DNA of 13,445 bases. It comes from Phycisphaerales bacterium (GTDB lineage Bacteria; Planctomycetota; Phycisphaerae; Phycisphaerales; UBA1924). Below the pieces are notes generated by a model, which saw only the letters and a program-made list of their open reading frames with translations, was not told the origin of the DNA and searched no databases. The position numbers and the translations under genes were made by a program. Every line of letters starts with the position of its first letter. The first letter of the stretch is position 1. The stretch lies in NCBI GenBank assembly GCA_029212425.1, contig JARGNC010000056.1:1-13445 (forward strand), given 5' to 3'. Shown here piece after piece: positions 13,400-13,445 of the stretch.

Positions 13400-13445
13400 A
13401 TGACTGCAATCCCACAACAATGTGAACTGGTCGAACTATCCCCTG
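13400..13445 (+). CDS. Start of an unidentified gene, cut by the window edge
   Basis: Fifteen codons are visible, giving MTAIPQQCELVELSP. The ATG has GGAG/GAAGG-type purines 4-8 bases upstream, and an extended -10 promoter stands 30 bases before it. The peptide is too short to assign. A single-domain rhodanese often follows CstB-like genes and would fit the location, but nothing in the visible residues proves it. Confidence 0.55.
   Translation, partial: MTAIPQQCELVELSP

Overview
The window looks like a chromosomal stretch from a planctomycete, most likely class Phycisphaerae. The main clues are a secreted protein ending in a two-repeat, cysteine-bracketed dockerin of the kind called 'GC-type' in Phycisphaerae, a prepilin-like protein with a C-terminal H-x10-DG motif, several lipoprotein and Sec signals, and dense GC-moderate coding. 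The taxon is inferred from gene style; there is no rRNA or other marker gene. I saw no tRNA, CRISPR array, insertion sequence or phage gene.

Layout: (1) 1-1201 (+), the 3' two thirds of a GH31 alpha-glucosidase-type gene, ending in a strong hairpin terminator. (2) 1235-5171 (-), a complete CUT2 (ribose/galactose-type) sugar ABC importer in the order permease, lipoprotein sugar-binding protein, double ATPase. It converges on the GH31 gene, and its last codons lie inside the GH31 terminator. (3) 5259-6305 (-), a prepilin-like protein directly upstream of the importer. (4) 6420-8282 (+), divergent from it, a GH13 amylase/maltodextrinase-type lipoprotein. (5) 8456-10483 (+), a large secreted dockerin-bearing protein built from duplicated modules, preceded by a leader rich in inverted repeats and followed by a strong terminator. 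(6) 10607-11884 (+), a secreted esterase-fold protein with a probable N-terminal starch-binding-like domain. (7) 11914-13344 (+), a persulfide dioxygenase/rhodanese fusion of the CstB type. (8) 13400 to the edge, the first codons of another gene behind an extended -10 promoter.

Genes 1-6 can be read as one alpha-glucan locus. An exported GH13 enzyme cuts alpha-glucan, the GH31 enzyme releases glucose or another hexose from the fragments, and the CUT2 importer takes up the monosaccharide. The dockerin protein, the pseudopilin-like protein and the esterase would act outside the inner membrane on binding or trimming the substrate. The two sulfur-related features at the right end (CstB-like enzyme and the next gene start) probably belong to a different process, although the CstB-like gene follows the esterase gene by only 29 bases. 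No LacI, AraC or other regulator lies in the window.

The least conventional parts are the mosaic dockerin protein, the extra ~70-residue extracytoplasmic domain in the importer permease, the pseudopilin-like gene joined to a sugar importer, and the starch-binding-like/esterase fusion.
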